Source of the DNA: Omphiscola glabra
Taxonomy: Eukaryota > Mollusca > Gastropoda > Lymnaeidae
Direction of reading: 5' to 3'
NCBI GenBank assembly: GCA_964017045.1
Contig: OZ024797.1
Coordinates: forward strand, 14,403,562 to 14,467,561
DNA: 64,000 nucleotides
Position numbers and translations under genes: made by a program. The notes under the pieces were generated by a model. The model had not been told where the DNA came from and did no database searches. It was given only the letters and a program-made list of their open reading frames with translations. Shown one piece after another: positions 11,479 through 24,990 of the stretch. How positions within the stretch are numbered: the first letter of the stretch is position 1; every line of letters starts with the position of its first letter.

Positions 11479-14400
11479 CAGTGTTTCTTTCAGAAATTTT
11501 CCCCCGAGGGGGCACTTTTGACGTTCGGGGGGGCAGTGCCAGTTTTTCAGTGGCCAGAGGCGTAGCTAAGGGGTGGCAGATGGGACATATGTCTCCGGGC
11601 GCCAGACTAGCGGGGGGCATCTAATGGGCTATAGTGTTAATGGATGAAAATAATAGGTTTCAGAGTTTAGCGGGGGAAAGGGGGGGGGGGTTAAAAATGA
11701 ATCTTGCCCCCTGTCATCAAAGACTCACGTCAGTGACGTAGAAGTGGGGGATGGCGAACATTTGGTCTTCCCAGGTGTCATTTTTTCTTTAGATAGAGCG
11801 GCGGGATTTTCGGACATCTGCAGAGTTTCTATCGAGAAAGGTAGCGTGGCAAAAAAGTTAACCCACATAGGGTGGCGCTAACACTAGGCACGCCGCTGGG
11901 CAATGTATATATCAGCACCAAATTTGGCTGTCATGGCAAGTAATTTTTATCGGGAAGTAGGGCAGCAGAAAATATGTGATTATTTAACAATCAAGAGGTG
12001 CATTTTGGAGTATACATGATTCGAATGTTTTGATAAGACTTTCATTTGATCGGGGGAAATAATTTTTCAAGCATTGGGGGAGGCATTATGGCGACCAGTG
12101 CCAGACACAAACTAAATTCATTCTGGTTGTGGTGTGCCGAAGAAAATCATTTGACACAAGATTAGATTCAACCCGGTAGTCACATTGATCGACGTCAAGG
12201 AACAAAAAAAAGGGGGGGGGGGTGTAGCAGAAATTGAGGAATCCGAAATGTTTGAGCAAAAGTGAGGGCAGGGGTCACCTTAATTTAAAAATAATAAATT
12301 CAAAATGCAGTGATGCATTGTGGTGCAAATTTTTCTTCTTCTTTTTCTGTCTATTAAGGGCCCACGATCAATTTATTGATCATTATGGCTCCTATGAATG
12401 TAGATGGGATTTGCAATGTTTCTGTGCCTGGTGTTGATGCGGATATTTCACTGGTAACAAGAGTTACCTAGTGAGGGTATCATGCACTATAAGACAATGT
12501 GTGAAGGGGCATTTCAAACGTTCATATATTTACTGTTAGATGTCTCGTAGAAAAATGCTAAGAATACATCAACATACACCAACTATATGTAGACTAAAAA
12601 TCAGGTTATGATAGCATAGACAGGAAATACATGAACGATGCTGTGCTGGAACTTGGAGTCCTTAACAAACTTACCCGACTCATACATATGACGATGGATA
12701 ACTACAAAAGTAGAATCAAAGTACAGAGAGAGTACTTGAGGGAGTTCCCAATCAATCTGGGCCTCAGACAAGGAAATCCGTGTATCATTTTCAATATCAC
12801 TTTAGAAAAAAGCATTATAAACATACGTGTGAGCACCTGAGAGGTGGTACAGAACAACCATAAGGAACTTTATAAAGCCAGCCACTGCAATACCTGGTCT
12901 ACACAGACGATATAGCGCTACTTGGTAGAAACAGCATTGATGATATAATTAAAACTTTTAGGGAACTTGAAGATGTGACGGTCAAAACTGGTCTTGATGT
13001 AAATAAAGCGAAGGCAATATTTATGATAATGTCAGGAAATAAGCACTGATGACTTCATCAATATGAACATCTACGCCTTTGAGAGGGTAGCTACTTTCAA
13101 ATATCTAGGGGTGACTATAAATAAGCAAGAGGAAATACAATCGGAGGTGCAAGCAAGAATAACAGCATGCAACCGTTCTTATTTCAATTTACAAAAGCTA
13201 CTTCAAAGCAAAAATCTCGCTAAACGAACAAAGAATGCAGTATACACCACTATCACAAGACCAGTAGTGAGACTTGGTTCCTACCAGAAAAGAAGAGAAC
13301 CTGCTAAATATATGACCCGATGATAGACAATTTTGTTTTGGGAATCCGTACAAACTAAGAGATATATCAATTGTACAATACCCATCCATAGTCACAACAA
13401 TATAAAAAAAGGCAGACTGTCCTAGGCAGGACACATTGAAAGGATGCCGGATTCTGGAGCAACAAAAACGATCTACAGGCAGAAACCTAGGGGCAGACGG
13501 CTCACCGGTCGACCAAGAATGAGATGGATTAAAGATGTAGAGAAAGGCTTACAAAGGTTGGGGTTCGCACATGGAGGTGTAAAGCGATGGATCGATCCCA
13601 ATGGAAGAATGGGGTGGAGCAGGCCAGGGCCCTAAATGGGATGAAGCGCCACTGATGTAAACATTTCAGGCATTTTGGTGAGAAGCGCTAGAAATAACGA
13701 TAATAACAGGACATCACTAACTCTTCCACCAGCACAATATTAAATAAATTCAGTCCAATTGGGAGCCCTTAGGGTATGTTTTTTATCGAGAGATACTCCT
13801 TAGCTTAAACTCGTCTCTTAAAACTTTATAGGCCCCGGAAATTTTTTGATAAATTCAAAATGCAAGAATGCATTTTTTTTTTACATACCGTAGTTAAATT
13901 TAGTTTCGCATCATTAAACGGGAGAGATGCTAGTTAAGATTTTATGTGTCATTTGACCTAAGAGCCATCGTGTGAGGTCTGCAACCACATAGCTGCATGG
14001 GGTCTCGTATATTTTAAGGGCTAAAAGTTGGGCTGTAATTACATTAAATTATCAACTTTTACTGCTAGGTAGAAAAGGAAAAAACCGAAAAGTAGCACGA
14101 GTGCCATAAAAAGTCAAGCGACGCCCTTGCTTGACTAAGTGTGGTATTCAAACATTTTTTTTTTAAATTGAAAAGTAATGTATTTTTAAAGTTATTATTT
14201 TAAACTATTTTTGCGATTAACTACATAAAAATAATGAACTTATTACAAAATATTTTTAAAATTAAGAAAAAAGAATTCCTTCCAAAAAAAGGTATCCATC
14301 CCAAAAAAGAAATGCTAAAATAGTTTTACATTTTGAACGAAAAAGAAAAACCAAAACATACGTTTATTTCAAAATATTTCCAAGTTTCACCAAAGTCAAA

Positions 14401-15649
14401 AAAGAAAAAAAGCTTTTCTGTACAAAATGCTAAAGACTATATATTTATGGGTTTTCAAAATTATTATTTATTTATAAATCATATGTAACCGACATAATTG
14501 TTCAGAAGTCAAGAATTGTTTACAAAAGATTCATATATTTATTAATGTGTGATTTATTTTTGTATAAATTATTAAAGTTTCAATTCTCAATATTCAGTTG
14601 ATTGAAATTTTAATTAAGAAATTTAGACTACTACAATTTGCTTCAGATCATTACAACTTGCCTCTTCGATATTATACTTGAAAACAATTTTTTTACCAAT
14701 TTCATATAAATATAGTTTTTTTTAACTACTACCAAAAATGGCATTTACAAGATAATCGAAATACTCGATTTTTTTTATTCGTTGTTTAAATATATATTCT
14801 ATTCTTTCTACTGGATTATCATCTTAAAATATTTTTTTTAATAGTTCAAACAGCTGGGGAAGATTGTTATATTATTATATTAACAGAGAAAAGTCATTGG
14901 GGATTTAATAAATAAAGACAATTTTTTAAAATCATTTTACTCTGTTCCCGAAACTGTGTTAAAAAATTAGAAACACTCGATTTAATAATTATGATAAAAT
15001 GTTCACTATTTGTATGTAACCGGTTTTTCCTAATTTTTTGTTTTAAAATTAGTATTATTATTATTTTTTAATTTTCATTTTATCTAAGTAAGCATACATC
15101 TATGGAATCTAATACATTAAAATGTTTGCTAAACATGATTTTTTTTTAGCATGATGCTATTATACAATATAATTTGAAAACAGATTGCACATGTTTATTT
15201 CTTAGCAAGAACTACCAGTATATTTAATTTACAGACATTTATATCGATGAAAAGGTAGTTTAATACAGGGTTATTAAAAAGTCTTTCAACTTTTGCAGCT
15301 GCAAAATGTAATTAAATAAAAGATACCGATATCTGCGAATCAGAAAAAGTAAGATTTTAGCTTATGATCAGGAGCGGCCAATTTTCAAAACAATACCATA
15401 TTTATAATCGATTTCTGCGAGCCTGTAACAAGATTAACCTTAACGCTATGGATCATCAATATATATCGAACAAAGCGATATTTTATTTGTTCCAATAATT
15501 GTAATCGATTAAAGGCACACATTTCAATAACTTTTAAAAATTAAAAAAAAAAAAAATTTAGAGTAGGTTTTTTTTTTTTTTAAATTATTTTTTCTTACAC
15601 ATTTTCCCCCGGGGGGCACTTGACTTGCTCCGGGGGGGGGGGGGCACTA
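11479..15649 (+). mobile_element. hAT-like DNA transposon, copy A, carrying a LINE fragment
   Basis: The left end is CAGTGTTTCTTTCAG, as in copy B (43606). It is flanked by GCTCCCAT (11471-11478) and GCTCTCAT (15650-15657), a 7-of-8 match to an 8-bp target duplication as made by hAT transposases. The right end is damaged: after the G-tract the sequence jumps to CACTA, missing about 35 bp present in copy B. No transposase frame is visible, so it is non-autonomous. Inside, 12559-13710 is a broken reverse-transcriptase segment shared with copy B. The rest is AT-rich non-coding DNA aligning with copy B along its whole length at roughly 95% by eye. Confidence 0.82.
12559..13710 (+). pseudogene. 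LINE reverse-transcriptase fragment inside transposon copy A
   Basis: Broken frames give, in order: RT fingers/palm sequence (SGYDSIDRKYMNDAVLELG), the GLRQG box, the catalytic box as AYTDDIALLG (usual YADD changed to YTDD), a FKYLGVTI segment, and the C-terminal GRPRMRWIKDVEKGLQRLG with a following W(S/R)RPGP. The fragment ends in a short AATAACGATAATAA tail, as LINE 3' ends often do. It lacks the endonuclease and N-terminal RT and has several stops and frameshifts, so it is dead. The clade (jockey, RTE or CR1-like) cannot be fixed from this piece. Confidence 0.8.
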
Positions 15650-16864
15650 GCTCTCATCTGGTAAAAATGGTCATGCTCTGGGGATTTGTGTATTAATGTC
15701 ATGTACAATTAATCGCAACATAACAGTTGACACAAGCAGACTATCGTTTAATGACGAAAGGAAAATGCTGTTTCTGCTAAATGCCTTCTTCGGTGAAGCC
15801 AGCATATTTTATTTACGTTGAACAATTTCAATTCGTTGCTGCGAATATCAATTTTGGCCACTTAGAATCAGGGTCAAATTAAAGACAAACAATCGGTGCT
15901 CGATTAATACATTTAAAGTTTTAAGAATTCCATTTTTTTTTTTTTTTAAAAAAAGGAAAACTTGGTCTCGATGAACAAATCTTCTGTGCTTGTGTATTAA
16001 TTACGGAGAAAAATTTTAGGTTTTCATTTTAACAAAAATCTAGCATTTAAACGAATTCAATTTTTCACGACCTGTATTCCTTATTATCACTCGGGAATTT
16101 CCATTATCGATCAACGGATACCAATTCACCTCTTCGCTTCTGCTTACCTGAGAGGGTACGTGAGTTTTATAAAACTATTTCAAACTACATTTTCATCTAT
16201 CTTTTGTTGTGTATGCGATAAAAACATAACATAAATTAATTAAAACACTGCTAAAACATTTCCATCGACAAACGCATACATAGAGATAGATTACCGTAGA
16301 CATTGCGCCATAGATATCGATTTTTCTAAACAGAGAAACGGCTACTTTACTTTAACGTGCCGCGACGTATATTCATATATTACTTTCAATTTCAATTTCT
16401 CTCTTCAATGAATATAGACAAGCTAGAAGAGGAAGTGTTAATTGTTTTGTGGAGTTTGTTTTAAGGGTATATTAACGCTAAATTCAATATGATATTGTTT
16501 TTAAAGGAAAATATAAGTCTGCTTTTTAGTGAAATCAGCTTTCATTTATTTGTTTAAAAATATCGTCTATCTCAAATCAGCTAATGCGAAGAGATAGCAC
16601 CGTGACTTCGCTTGCAAAACATTTAATTTTAGGTTAGGTTTAGGGATAGATTTAGGGTTCAGGTTAGGTTGAGGGATACAGTTAGGAGATTTTTTCATTA
16701 TATTTAAATGTTTTATTCTTAATTTTACCGGTCACGGCAATCAAGTTGGTATCAATGGTAAAAAACGCGTTGCTATCTCGTCGCATTTACCCTCAAATCT
16801 ATTGTTAGTTGCATGCGCCATTGGAAATAAATTTCGATTTTACTTGACAACATTTTCCCATCAG
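15650..16864. other. Intergenic or 5' region of the ankyrin gene
   Basis: Mostly AT-rich. At 16628-16690 there is a degenerate telomere-like stretch (TTAGGTT/TTTAGGG). A motif CCGAAGAAGGCATTTAGC on the minus strand near 15790 resembles one near 39940. A pyrimidine-rich acceptor ending CATCAG at 16861-16864 could begin the ankyrin exon. Confidence 0.4.
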
Positions 16865-16895
16865 GGGCTTGAGGCTTTAACAGCAAGGAACAACG

Positions 16896-19743
16896 ATGGA
16901 TATTATGCTAATCAATGGCCTCCTGGCCTCAATGGCGCAACAAGTCAATTTACCTTCACAAAGAGGTCTTCAGAAAAAAGAAAATTTAGTTGTATTTCCT
17001 GTGCAAATCAAGACGATGGATACAGCAAAGCTGAAAGATGCATTGAAGACCTCGAGATTTAAAGAACTCGTGGAAGAGCCAGACATTTTCATAAAAGTAT
17101 GCCAGGAAAAAGATCTGTCCCTCGATGAAAGGGAACCGTACTTTGACATCACTGCCTTGATGTACTGCGCCATTTTTGGAAATATGGAGGTTGGTTCAAA
17201 ACTTTTAGAGCACGCAGCAGCAGTGGACTTGAAGGATAAACATGGCTTCACGGCTTTGGCTTATTCTTGTATATTTTCTAATTATGGTTTTGTGTCTCGG
17301 TTGATAGAGAAGGGTGCGGATGTAAACGTCAAAGACAAAAGCAGCATGAGTCCATTATTGTGGGCGGTGTCAAGTGGAAATGAGAATATTCTAAGAGCTT
17401 TGCTGATCAAAACTGTCGACGTCAACATACACACCTCTGATGGGGTAGACGCTCTCCAAATTGCTGCAGAGAAGAATTTGGTTAAAATTGCAAAAGTGCT
17501 TCTTGAAAATCATGTTTCATTGAACTCAAAGGATGCTAATGGTTGGACAGCTCTCATGAGAAGTGCTAGAAATAATCACAGGGCATTTGTGCAGTTACTT
17601 GTTGATAAGAAGGTTAATGTGAAGGAAACGAACCTTGAAGGGAATTCAGCTCTCCATATTTCAATAATTCACAAAAGTACCGAAAGTTCATCTATTTTAA
17701 TAAAGCAAGAAAATATCAATATAAATGATCCTAACAAACTCGGGGTCACTGCCCTCATGTTCGCTTCATTGAATGGCGATTTACAAATTGTTAGAAAATT
17801 ATTTAAAAAGGGAGCCAGTGCCTCCATAAATGTAAAATGCAAAAAAGGAGACACAGCTTTATTGTATGCTATTTTAGGAAAGGATGAAGATGTTATTGAG
17901 AGTTTACTGCAACGTAATGCAGATACTAATGTCACTAACTATGTCGGAGAAACACCGCTCATTGTTGCAACTCTTACAAACAATTTTAATGTAACAGAGG
18001 AACTTTTAAAACGGAAGACAAAAGCGAGGACTGTAGACTTTGAATATATCAAATGTTTACTTACCACTATAGCAAACAGTGACACAGCTAGTATTAAGCT
18101 GTTACTGTCCCATTCAAAAACTCCACTGAAGGAAATCGTCCAGTCTTGTGGCACGCAGTTATGCTTTCTGCATCTCGCTTCCGTTAATGGCGATATTGAA
18201 ATAGTCAGGCATATTCTAGACGCGGGAGAAGATGTCAATGTAGTAAACCCGAATAGTGAGACAGCTTTGATTCCGAACATCAGAGCTGGGCACGCGAACA
18301 TCGTGCAATTATTGATTTCACATGACGCAGACGTTAATTGGTCTGATCTTAACGGAGAAACTCCACTCATGGTGGCATCATCCACTGGAAATATAAAAAT
18401 TGTGAAGCTACTGTTGAAGCAAGGAGCGTTAAAGAATTCAACAAACCTCAAAGGGTTTTCAGCATTTATGCAAGCATCTTACATGGGTCACTTGGAAGTT
18501 GTTGAGATTTTATTCAATTCAGAACAAGAAGTCGATCAAAACGATTCACAAAAATGGACATCTCTGATGTTGTCATCTTGGAATGGTCACAATAAAGTAG
18601 TTAAATACCTGCTGAAAAATGGTGCATCCCCCAATAAAGTATCCAATTTAGGAGTAACAGCTCTGATTATTGCTGCTGGACATGGCAAGACCGAGGTGGT
18701 TTCAGAGCTTTTAAATTCTGAGGCATCTCTCAATGAAGAAGATTCAAATGGAACTACAGCACTTATAATAGCTACGATATGCAGACATGCCAGAGTAGTA
18801 GACATTCTCATTGAAGCGGGCGCTGATGTCAACCATTCGGACAGCTACAAGAAAACTGCATTGATGTATGCTGCCCATCAAGGCGATACGTGTATCACCT
18901 CATCACTCATAAAAGGTAAAGCTGACTGCAGTCTCAGGGACGAAGTTGGATGGACGCCGTTGATGCTCTGCTCTCAGAATGGATTCAAAGATTGCATGAA
19001 ATTGATACTAAAAGAAAATGTTAAACAGGATGAAGTTGAAGCTTCAGGTCACACGGCCTTAAATATTTCTGCAGCAAATGGCCACGTAGATGCAGTATTG
19101 TTGCTTCTGGAAAATGGAGCTAAGCCGAATATATCTAATAACAAAGGCTTAACTCCGCTGATGCTTGCAGCAAAATATGGTCATTCTGAAATCGTGAAGC
19201 ACTTGCTGTTCCACCACAAAAACAAGGCTAAGATAAAGGAGACTGACAGAGAAGGGAAAACAGCACTTTTATTTGCCGCGGAACACAATCAAACACGTGC
19301 ACTTAAAATTTTGATTGAGGCTGGTGCTAACGTCAACACCACCTCTAATGCCGGCACAAGCGCCCTGCACCTCAGTGCCATGTATGGGGACAAGGATAAT
19401 CTTAGTTTTCTACTTGCCACTAAAAAGGCAAAGATCGAGATCGCAGATAAAGATGGCAATACCCCACTACTGCTGTGTGCTCAACGAGGAAGCTTTTGGG
19501 TTCTCAAAAAACTGATTGAAGCTGGTGCAGACGTAAAAAAAAAGAACACAGTGGGAGACAATGCATTTCATTTAAGTATTAAAAGCAACTGCGCGGAAGC
19601 GCTGAAGATTCTTTTAGAAAATGGGAAAATATCAGAAGATGAGAAAATGGAACTGATTGGATTTGCCAAGGGTCTTGGACGCAAAGACATGGAACACCTC
19701 ATTCAACAGATGGGCAACAGATCGTGTACTGCGCGAAAGGAAG
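16896..19743 (+). CDS. Ankyrin-repeat protein, large exon with about 25 repeats
   Basis: One uninterrupted exon encodes 949 residues from an ATG at 16896 (A at -3, G at +4). An equally good ATG at 17016 starts just before the conserved part, so the true start is uncertain. From about residue 80 to 920 there are roughly 25 ankyrin repeats of about 33 residues, with TPLMLAA/TALxxAA turns and IVKLLLxxGADVN helices. One repeat near residue 390 is degenerate. No kinase, death, zinc-finger or membrane domain is visible. Ankyrin solenoids are protein-binding scaffolds, so the partner cannot be inferred. The frame runs 9 more codons to a stop at 19772, but AAG/GTAAGA at 19743/19744 is a strong donor. 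Phase matches an acceptor at 20904, so the protein probably continues there. Confidence 0.9.
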
Positions 19744-20904
19744 GTAAGAGGTTCATCACAAGTTTTCATTAATATAATCTTTATCAACCGTGACTGAATA
19801 TAAGACACTATTCAAGTCACTTGTATTGAATTATAGAACAGAAATATTAAGTTCACGTTCATGACACTCAGTTTCCGATGTAGTTTCTGTTAAATAAATG
19901 ACATTATAGCCAATTTTAAATTAGTCCGAAAACCACCCACGTGCTTCAATTCATGACTAATAAATATAGTAAACATGCATAGAGTAAACTACTATTAATA
20001 GGACTACCAAGAAGTACGTACTGTCTGGGGTAGGTTGCCACAATGGCGTTGTTACGGACCGTTATTAATATGGAGAATTTAATATCTTATTTTAGTGAAT
20101 GGCTCGTACCAAAACAGTACATAACAAAAGACGACACCAAATGATAAATACAATAAACAAATAATACGATAATCAAACCAGGGATAATTACAATTAATAA
20201 GTTTTAATGTGTTAATTACAATGAATTACAACATCAAAAAAATATGATTAAGACTATTGACTTACAATTTTGCTTCTACCGGTACTATGTTAATAAAAAT
20301 ACAGTGTGGAAAAGTACAGTGAGGAAAAGAAAGCTACACATACACTGTAAACAAGTAATGTTCTAACAGCACAATAATAACACACGCTCCAAGTCTGGTG
20401 ATAAAGGATCTGCCTTCCTTCATTCAATCTTCGGCCTTTTTATAGTCTACTTCTGTTAGATTATTCCAGAAATATAATACGCAGTATAACTGCTTCCAGC
20501 ATACTCTAGATTATTCTATAATTTTCTGATTGGAACGGACTATACTAATCTTGTTGTAAGCAAGGTTAAAGGGAGACTATTATTTCGCTAACCACGCCCC
20601 AAAACGGTCTCGGGTATGTTTACTGTAAGAGGTATGAACGGGGAAAGCGTGCAGCGAAACACGTCACCTACATAACAGCGTTATATGTTTAATAATATAA
20701 GTAAGAAGACATTATATAACTTTTATCGTATAAAACATAATTTTCACCTGAAATGAATAACATTGACACCGAAACAGTTCTATCAGAAAATAAAAAAATA
20801 TTTTTAAAAACTGGATTATTTCTCATTTCTGAAATTTCAACTTTTTTTTTAATGCACACTCTTATCCAGAACAAATATATTGTATTGTTCTATTTCTCTA
20901 ACAG
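19744..20904 (+). other. Probable intron of the ankyrin gene
   Basis: Starts GTAAGA and ends in a pyrimidine-rich tract plus CTAACAG at 20898-20904. Joining leaves the codon split 1+2 and gives GCC (Ala), keeping the frame open. Confidence 0.55.
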
Positions 20905-21362
20905 CCCAGACATTTACTATAACATCTGATGAATCGTCCTGTCTCTCAGAAGAGAAAGCTTCAAGGCAAGTCTTCTTTAACTTGTCGTGCTCAATGTTCC
21001 CCATTGGACTGAAAGTTAAGAGCAGCATGGGTAGATTTAACCTTTTTACAGCGGGGTGGGGGGCAGAAAAATGGGACCTTCTTCATAGCCATATATATCT
21101 TTTTGCATCAACCTATTTGTATAATTATGTATTGTATGTTACGAAAGCAGATGCATGTGTATGTTGGGGAAGTGGTTTGTGTGGCACCTTGATATACCTA
21201 ACACCATGGGACACACCAAACCTTGTGACTCCAATGATAAATCTTTTCATGTTAACTATAAAGATTGGACTGCGTTCAGGTTCCAACATATTTATCGAAA
21301 TTGTAAAATTAAAACGGCGAATTTCGTGTTTTATGTCTGTTATAACTGAGACATACAAATGA
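20905..21362 (+). CDS. Probable following exon of the ankyrin gene
   Basis: After the acceptor at 20904 the frame in phase with the ankyrin exon reads AQTFTITSDESSCLSEEKAS, an acidic, serine-rich stretch typical of a linker. It stays open to a stop at 21362 (about 152 residues). It may be shorter: AAG/GCAAGT at 20965/20966 fits the rare GC-AG donor class. The later part of the frame looks less protein-like, so the right boundary is uncertain. An AATAAA occurs near 21663. Confidence 0.4.
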
Positions 21363-22251
21363 AGACAAAATCAAGATAGGATTATTGGGGTAAGAGAAAA
21401 TGTGTGCAAACGACATTTCTTGGCCTTGTGCAAAGCAAACAGAGATACCCTTATCTAGTTATGCCTTATCCTTTTTTATCCCAGTCCGAATCAATACATA
21501 ACATATGGTTATTTCTAGCGTGTTTGCAATGCAGTTCTACTCTATGATTAGATTGTCCACAAGGCTAGATACATACAATTCTATATTATTATTTTCTGAC
21601 TTATTTTTGTTTTAAACAAAGCTTGTAAAAGTATATAACTATATATGCAGTCTTGTTCTGGCAATAAATATTTAAAATAATTCAACTACTTAAATCATGG
21701 TACTCCAACCCCGGGGGGGGGGGGCTGCAAGAGGCCCATCATGTCTATGAATGAGCCTCAACCAAAAATCTCAAACTTAAACAGAGTTTGAACTAAAAAC
21801 ACCATTGATAATACTGAAAATACACAATCTTACCATGCTATTAATATATAAACGATACATTTTTTTTAATTTAGCATAGTTCAATGTATTAACGTTGAAA
21901 ATAAGTTTATAAAATTTTCTCTCCATCAGTTTGAAACGACAGCTTAGCAGTAGTAATGAAGATAAAGTCTTCAATATTACTTTCCCCAAAGAGAGCACCA
22001 CACCGTAAGTCATTTATTTAGTTTAGGCAGTGTTTTATTCCAAACATCAACTAAACATCAAACTGCCATGTTAAAAAAGGGTTTTGCAAATGGATTTGTA
22101 ATTAGACAGACACAAAATAAAACGTATACAAGCTATTGACAAAGAAGATTGTACAACCTAAAATAAAATACAAAGATGTGCTATGATATTTCACTTATGA
22201 AACAGTTATTAACTAAATTTTCATTTTTAAATACTTTTTTGAAAATAATAA
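21363..22251. other. Intergenic or 3' flank, nothing recognised
   Basis: AT-rich, with a poly-G run near 21712. A minus-strand frame at 21777-22013 has no family features. Confidence 0.4.
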
Positions 22252-22497
22252 AACCGTACGCCCCTAATTATAAAACCTTACGTCTTCTAGTATAAAAACA
22301 TACGTCCTTAAGTTTAAGGCCTTACGTCCCTAAGTATAAAACCTTATCCTTACGTCTCTAAGTATAAAACCTTACGCCTATTAGTATAAATCTTACTCCT
22401 CAAACTATAACCCTTGCGCCTCTAAGTATAAGCCTTACTCCTGTAAGTATAAACCTTACGTCCCTATGTATAAAACATTAAGTCTCTAAGTATAAAT
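22252..22497. repeat. 22-bp minisatellite
   Basis: About 11 units of ACCTTACGTCCCTAAGTATAAA with substitutions and one partial internal duplication. Confidence 0.9.
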
Positions 22498-23351
22498 CCA
22501 AATTTAACGAATGATAATTGACTTTTTAAAAATAAAATTCAGTCGTCTTTAAATATTGCTGTGACTATTTTAAAATGATTTATTTCTTTTTCAACACCTA
22601 TGAATTAAACAATAACATGTGTGGATGTTTAAGATGCTCGCATTTCGACTGCCATATTTAAGATGATGTCATTGGTCACTTTACTTTCAGAATCATCAAT
22701 GTCAACATTACTGCCAAGAACATTGACACTTTGAAAGTCGGCGAGGGGTCTAGTAGAATGACCAACACAAATACTGCAGAGAGTGTGGAGAATTTTGCCA
22801 CAGGAGACAGTGTTATAAATAATTATAATACTTAGTACTGTGTCATTCATTGAGTGTATGTAGTTCATATGCGGTGCTAGCGCCCCCTCCCCCGGCTTAA
22901 AAAGCAACATTTTTATATTTTAAATTCCTTATTTAATTTCCTATGCACTTGACTTGAAACTGAACTTTTGTTCACGAATTATCATCAATCTTGCAATATT
23001 GTTCACATATAGCAAACATCTTGCGACACAATCATATGCACACATGTGAGCTGATCGAAATAAGATAAAAAAAAATTCATTACCAACTGTTTTATATTAG
23101 GAGACTTGTGAACTATGCATACAATTTATTTAATTTCATGTCTTTGAATTTGTCATTGAGAATGTTGTCAGCTGTAAATCTAAAAAAAAATTCTGAAAAA
23201 TATTAATAAACAAACATATCTTTACCGTGTAGCGTCAAATTGAGGAAATTCAGGTCATTCCACCTGTCAAGAATTTCAAAAGTAAAAGCCAAACCAGAAA
23301 GCCTTTCGAAATTTTTTATCATCTGTAGTAACATGTTTCACCTCCAGAAAC
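22498..23351. other. Intergenic, nothing recognised
   Basis: AT-rich. A minus-strand frame at 22629-22910 (93 codons) has no recognisable domain. Confidence 0.4.
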
Positions 23352-23660
23352 AACACTATTTTATACCAAGTATTCAACACTATTTTATACCTAGTATTCA
23401 ACACTATTTTATACCTAGTTTTCAACACTATTTTATACCTAGTATTCAACACTATTTTATACCTAGTATTCAACACTATTTTATACCTAGTATTCAACAC
23501 TATTTTATACCTAGTATTCAACACTATTTTATACCTAGTACTCAACACCATTTTATACCTAGTAGTCAACACTATTTTATATCTAGTATCAACACTATTT
23601 AATACCTAGTATTAAACACTATTTTATACCTAGTATTCAACACTATTTTATGCCTAGTAT
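23352..23660. repeat. 24-bp minisatellite, about 13 units
   Basis: Units of ATTCAACACTATTTTATACC plus TAGT. Because 24 is divisible by 3, long periodic open frames occur on both strands. They are not genes. Confidence 0.93.
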
Positions 23661-24245
23661 TCAAAGCTCTCATTACACTTTTTCCAAGTCTGAGCCAACG
23701 TACAAGCGTATGACTAAGAATGTCAAGATGTCCAAAACGTGGGAAATGGACAGCGGTGAAATGTCCCAAGGATGAAACAACTTGGTGGCGGAATGGCCCT
23801 GTGGCGAAAAGGTCTTTGACGAATGGTCCAATCCTCAGCTTCACAGGGGCGTCGCAAGAGGGGTCTAATTTTCACCGAGTCAATGTCATACTGCCTACAC
23901 GAAATCTGCTCTGCGATTATCACCCCTTTGAGCCTTTTAAACATGGTGTTTTTGTAGCCGCAAAGAAGCGTATGTTTAAAGAGGATTTTTTCCTACTCGT
24001 AAATGAGCAACCATCCAAGGTTGACGAGCAGGGCTGCCAACCATCCGTAAATTTACGGAGAGTCGGTAAAAGTTCGATATTAAAATGGCTTGTCCGTAAA
24101 AAAAAAATGCAGGATGCCAGTAAAAAAAAAAGTTTTACAGTAAAAATTGTAAAGCTTAAAATATTTGTCTTTAAATTTTCATTATTGAGTTGGAAGCCGT
24201 GTTGATAAGTCTCACTTCCGGCCAAGAGCTTCGTGATCTGTGCCG
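23661..24245. other. Unclassified, possibly old transposon DNA
   Basis: Overlapping open frames on both strands (23720-24205 plus, 23920-24225 minus) show no domain. CAGGGGCGTCGCAAGAG near 23845 resembles transposon-end sequence but has no partner. A-rich tracts follow. Confidence 0.3.
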
Positions 24246-24990
24246 CTTCTGCCGATTGTTCGTCAGGTGTTGACGCACTTGGCAGCCATGTTGAAGAGTC
24301 TCATCCACTTCTTGTGTTGACGCACTTGGCAGCCATGTTGATGTGTCTCATCCACTTCTCGTGTTGACGCACTTGGCAGCCATGTTGATGAGTCTCATCC
24401 ACTTCTTGTGTTGACACACTTGGTAGCCATATTGAGGTGTCTCATCCACTTCTTGTGTTGACACAATTGGCAGCCATGTTGATGAGTCTCATCCAATTCT
24501 GGTGTTGACGCACTTGGCAGCCATGTTGATGTGTCTCATCCACTTCTTGTGTTGACGCACTTGGCAGCTATGTTGAAGAGTCTCATCCACTTCTGGTGTT
24601 GACACACTTGGCAGCCATGTTGTTGTATCTCATCCAATTCTTGTGTTGACGCACTTGGCAGCCATGTTGATGAGTCTCATCCAATTCTGGTGTTGACACA
24701 CTTGGCAGCCATGTTGATGAGTCTCATCCAATTCTGGTGTTGACGCACTTGGCAGCCATGTTGATGTGTCTCATCCACTTCTTGTGTTTACGCACTTGGC
24801 AGCCCTGTTGAAGAGTCTCATCCACTTCTTGTGTTGACACAATTGGCAGCCATGTTGATGAGTCTCATCCAATTCTGGTGTTGACACACTTGGCAGCCAT
24901 GTTGATGTGTCTCATCCAATTCTTGTGTTGACGCACTTGGCATCCATGTTGACGAGTCACATCCAATTTTGGTGTTGACACACTTGGCAA
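24246..24990. repeat. 47-bp minisatellite, about 16 units
   Basis: The unit is TGTTGACGCACTTGGCAGCC, then ATGTTGATGAGTCTCATCC, then ACTTCTTG (47 bp). Units differ at several fixed positions, such as GACGCAC versus GACACAC, giving a mixed-variant array. Confidence 0.95.

Noticed and set aside
17669..18832. Several open frames on the minus strand
   Set aside because: Shadows of the ankyrin exon on the opposite strand.
23720..24225. Two overlapping 100-160 codon frames on opposite strands
   Set aside because: No domain, no splice-site support, and transposon-like fragments nearby; not called as genes.
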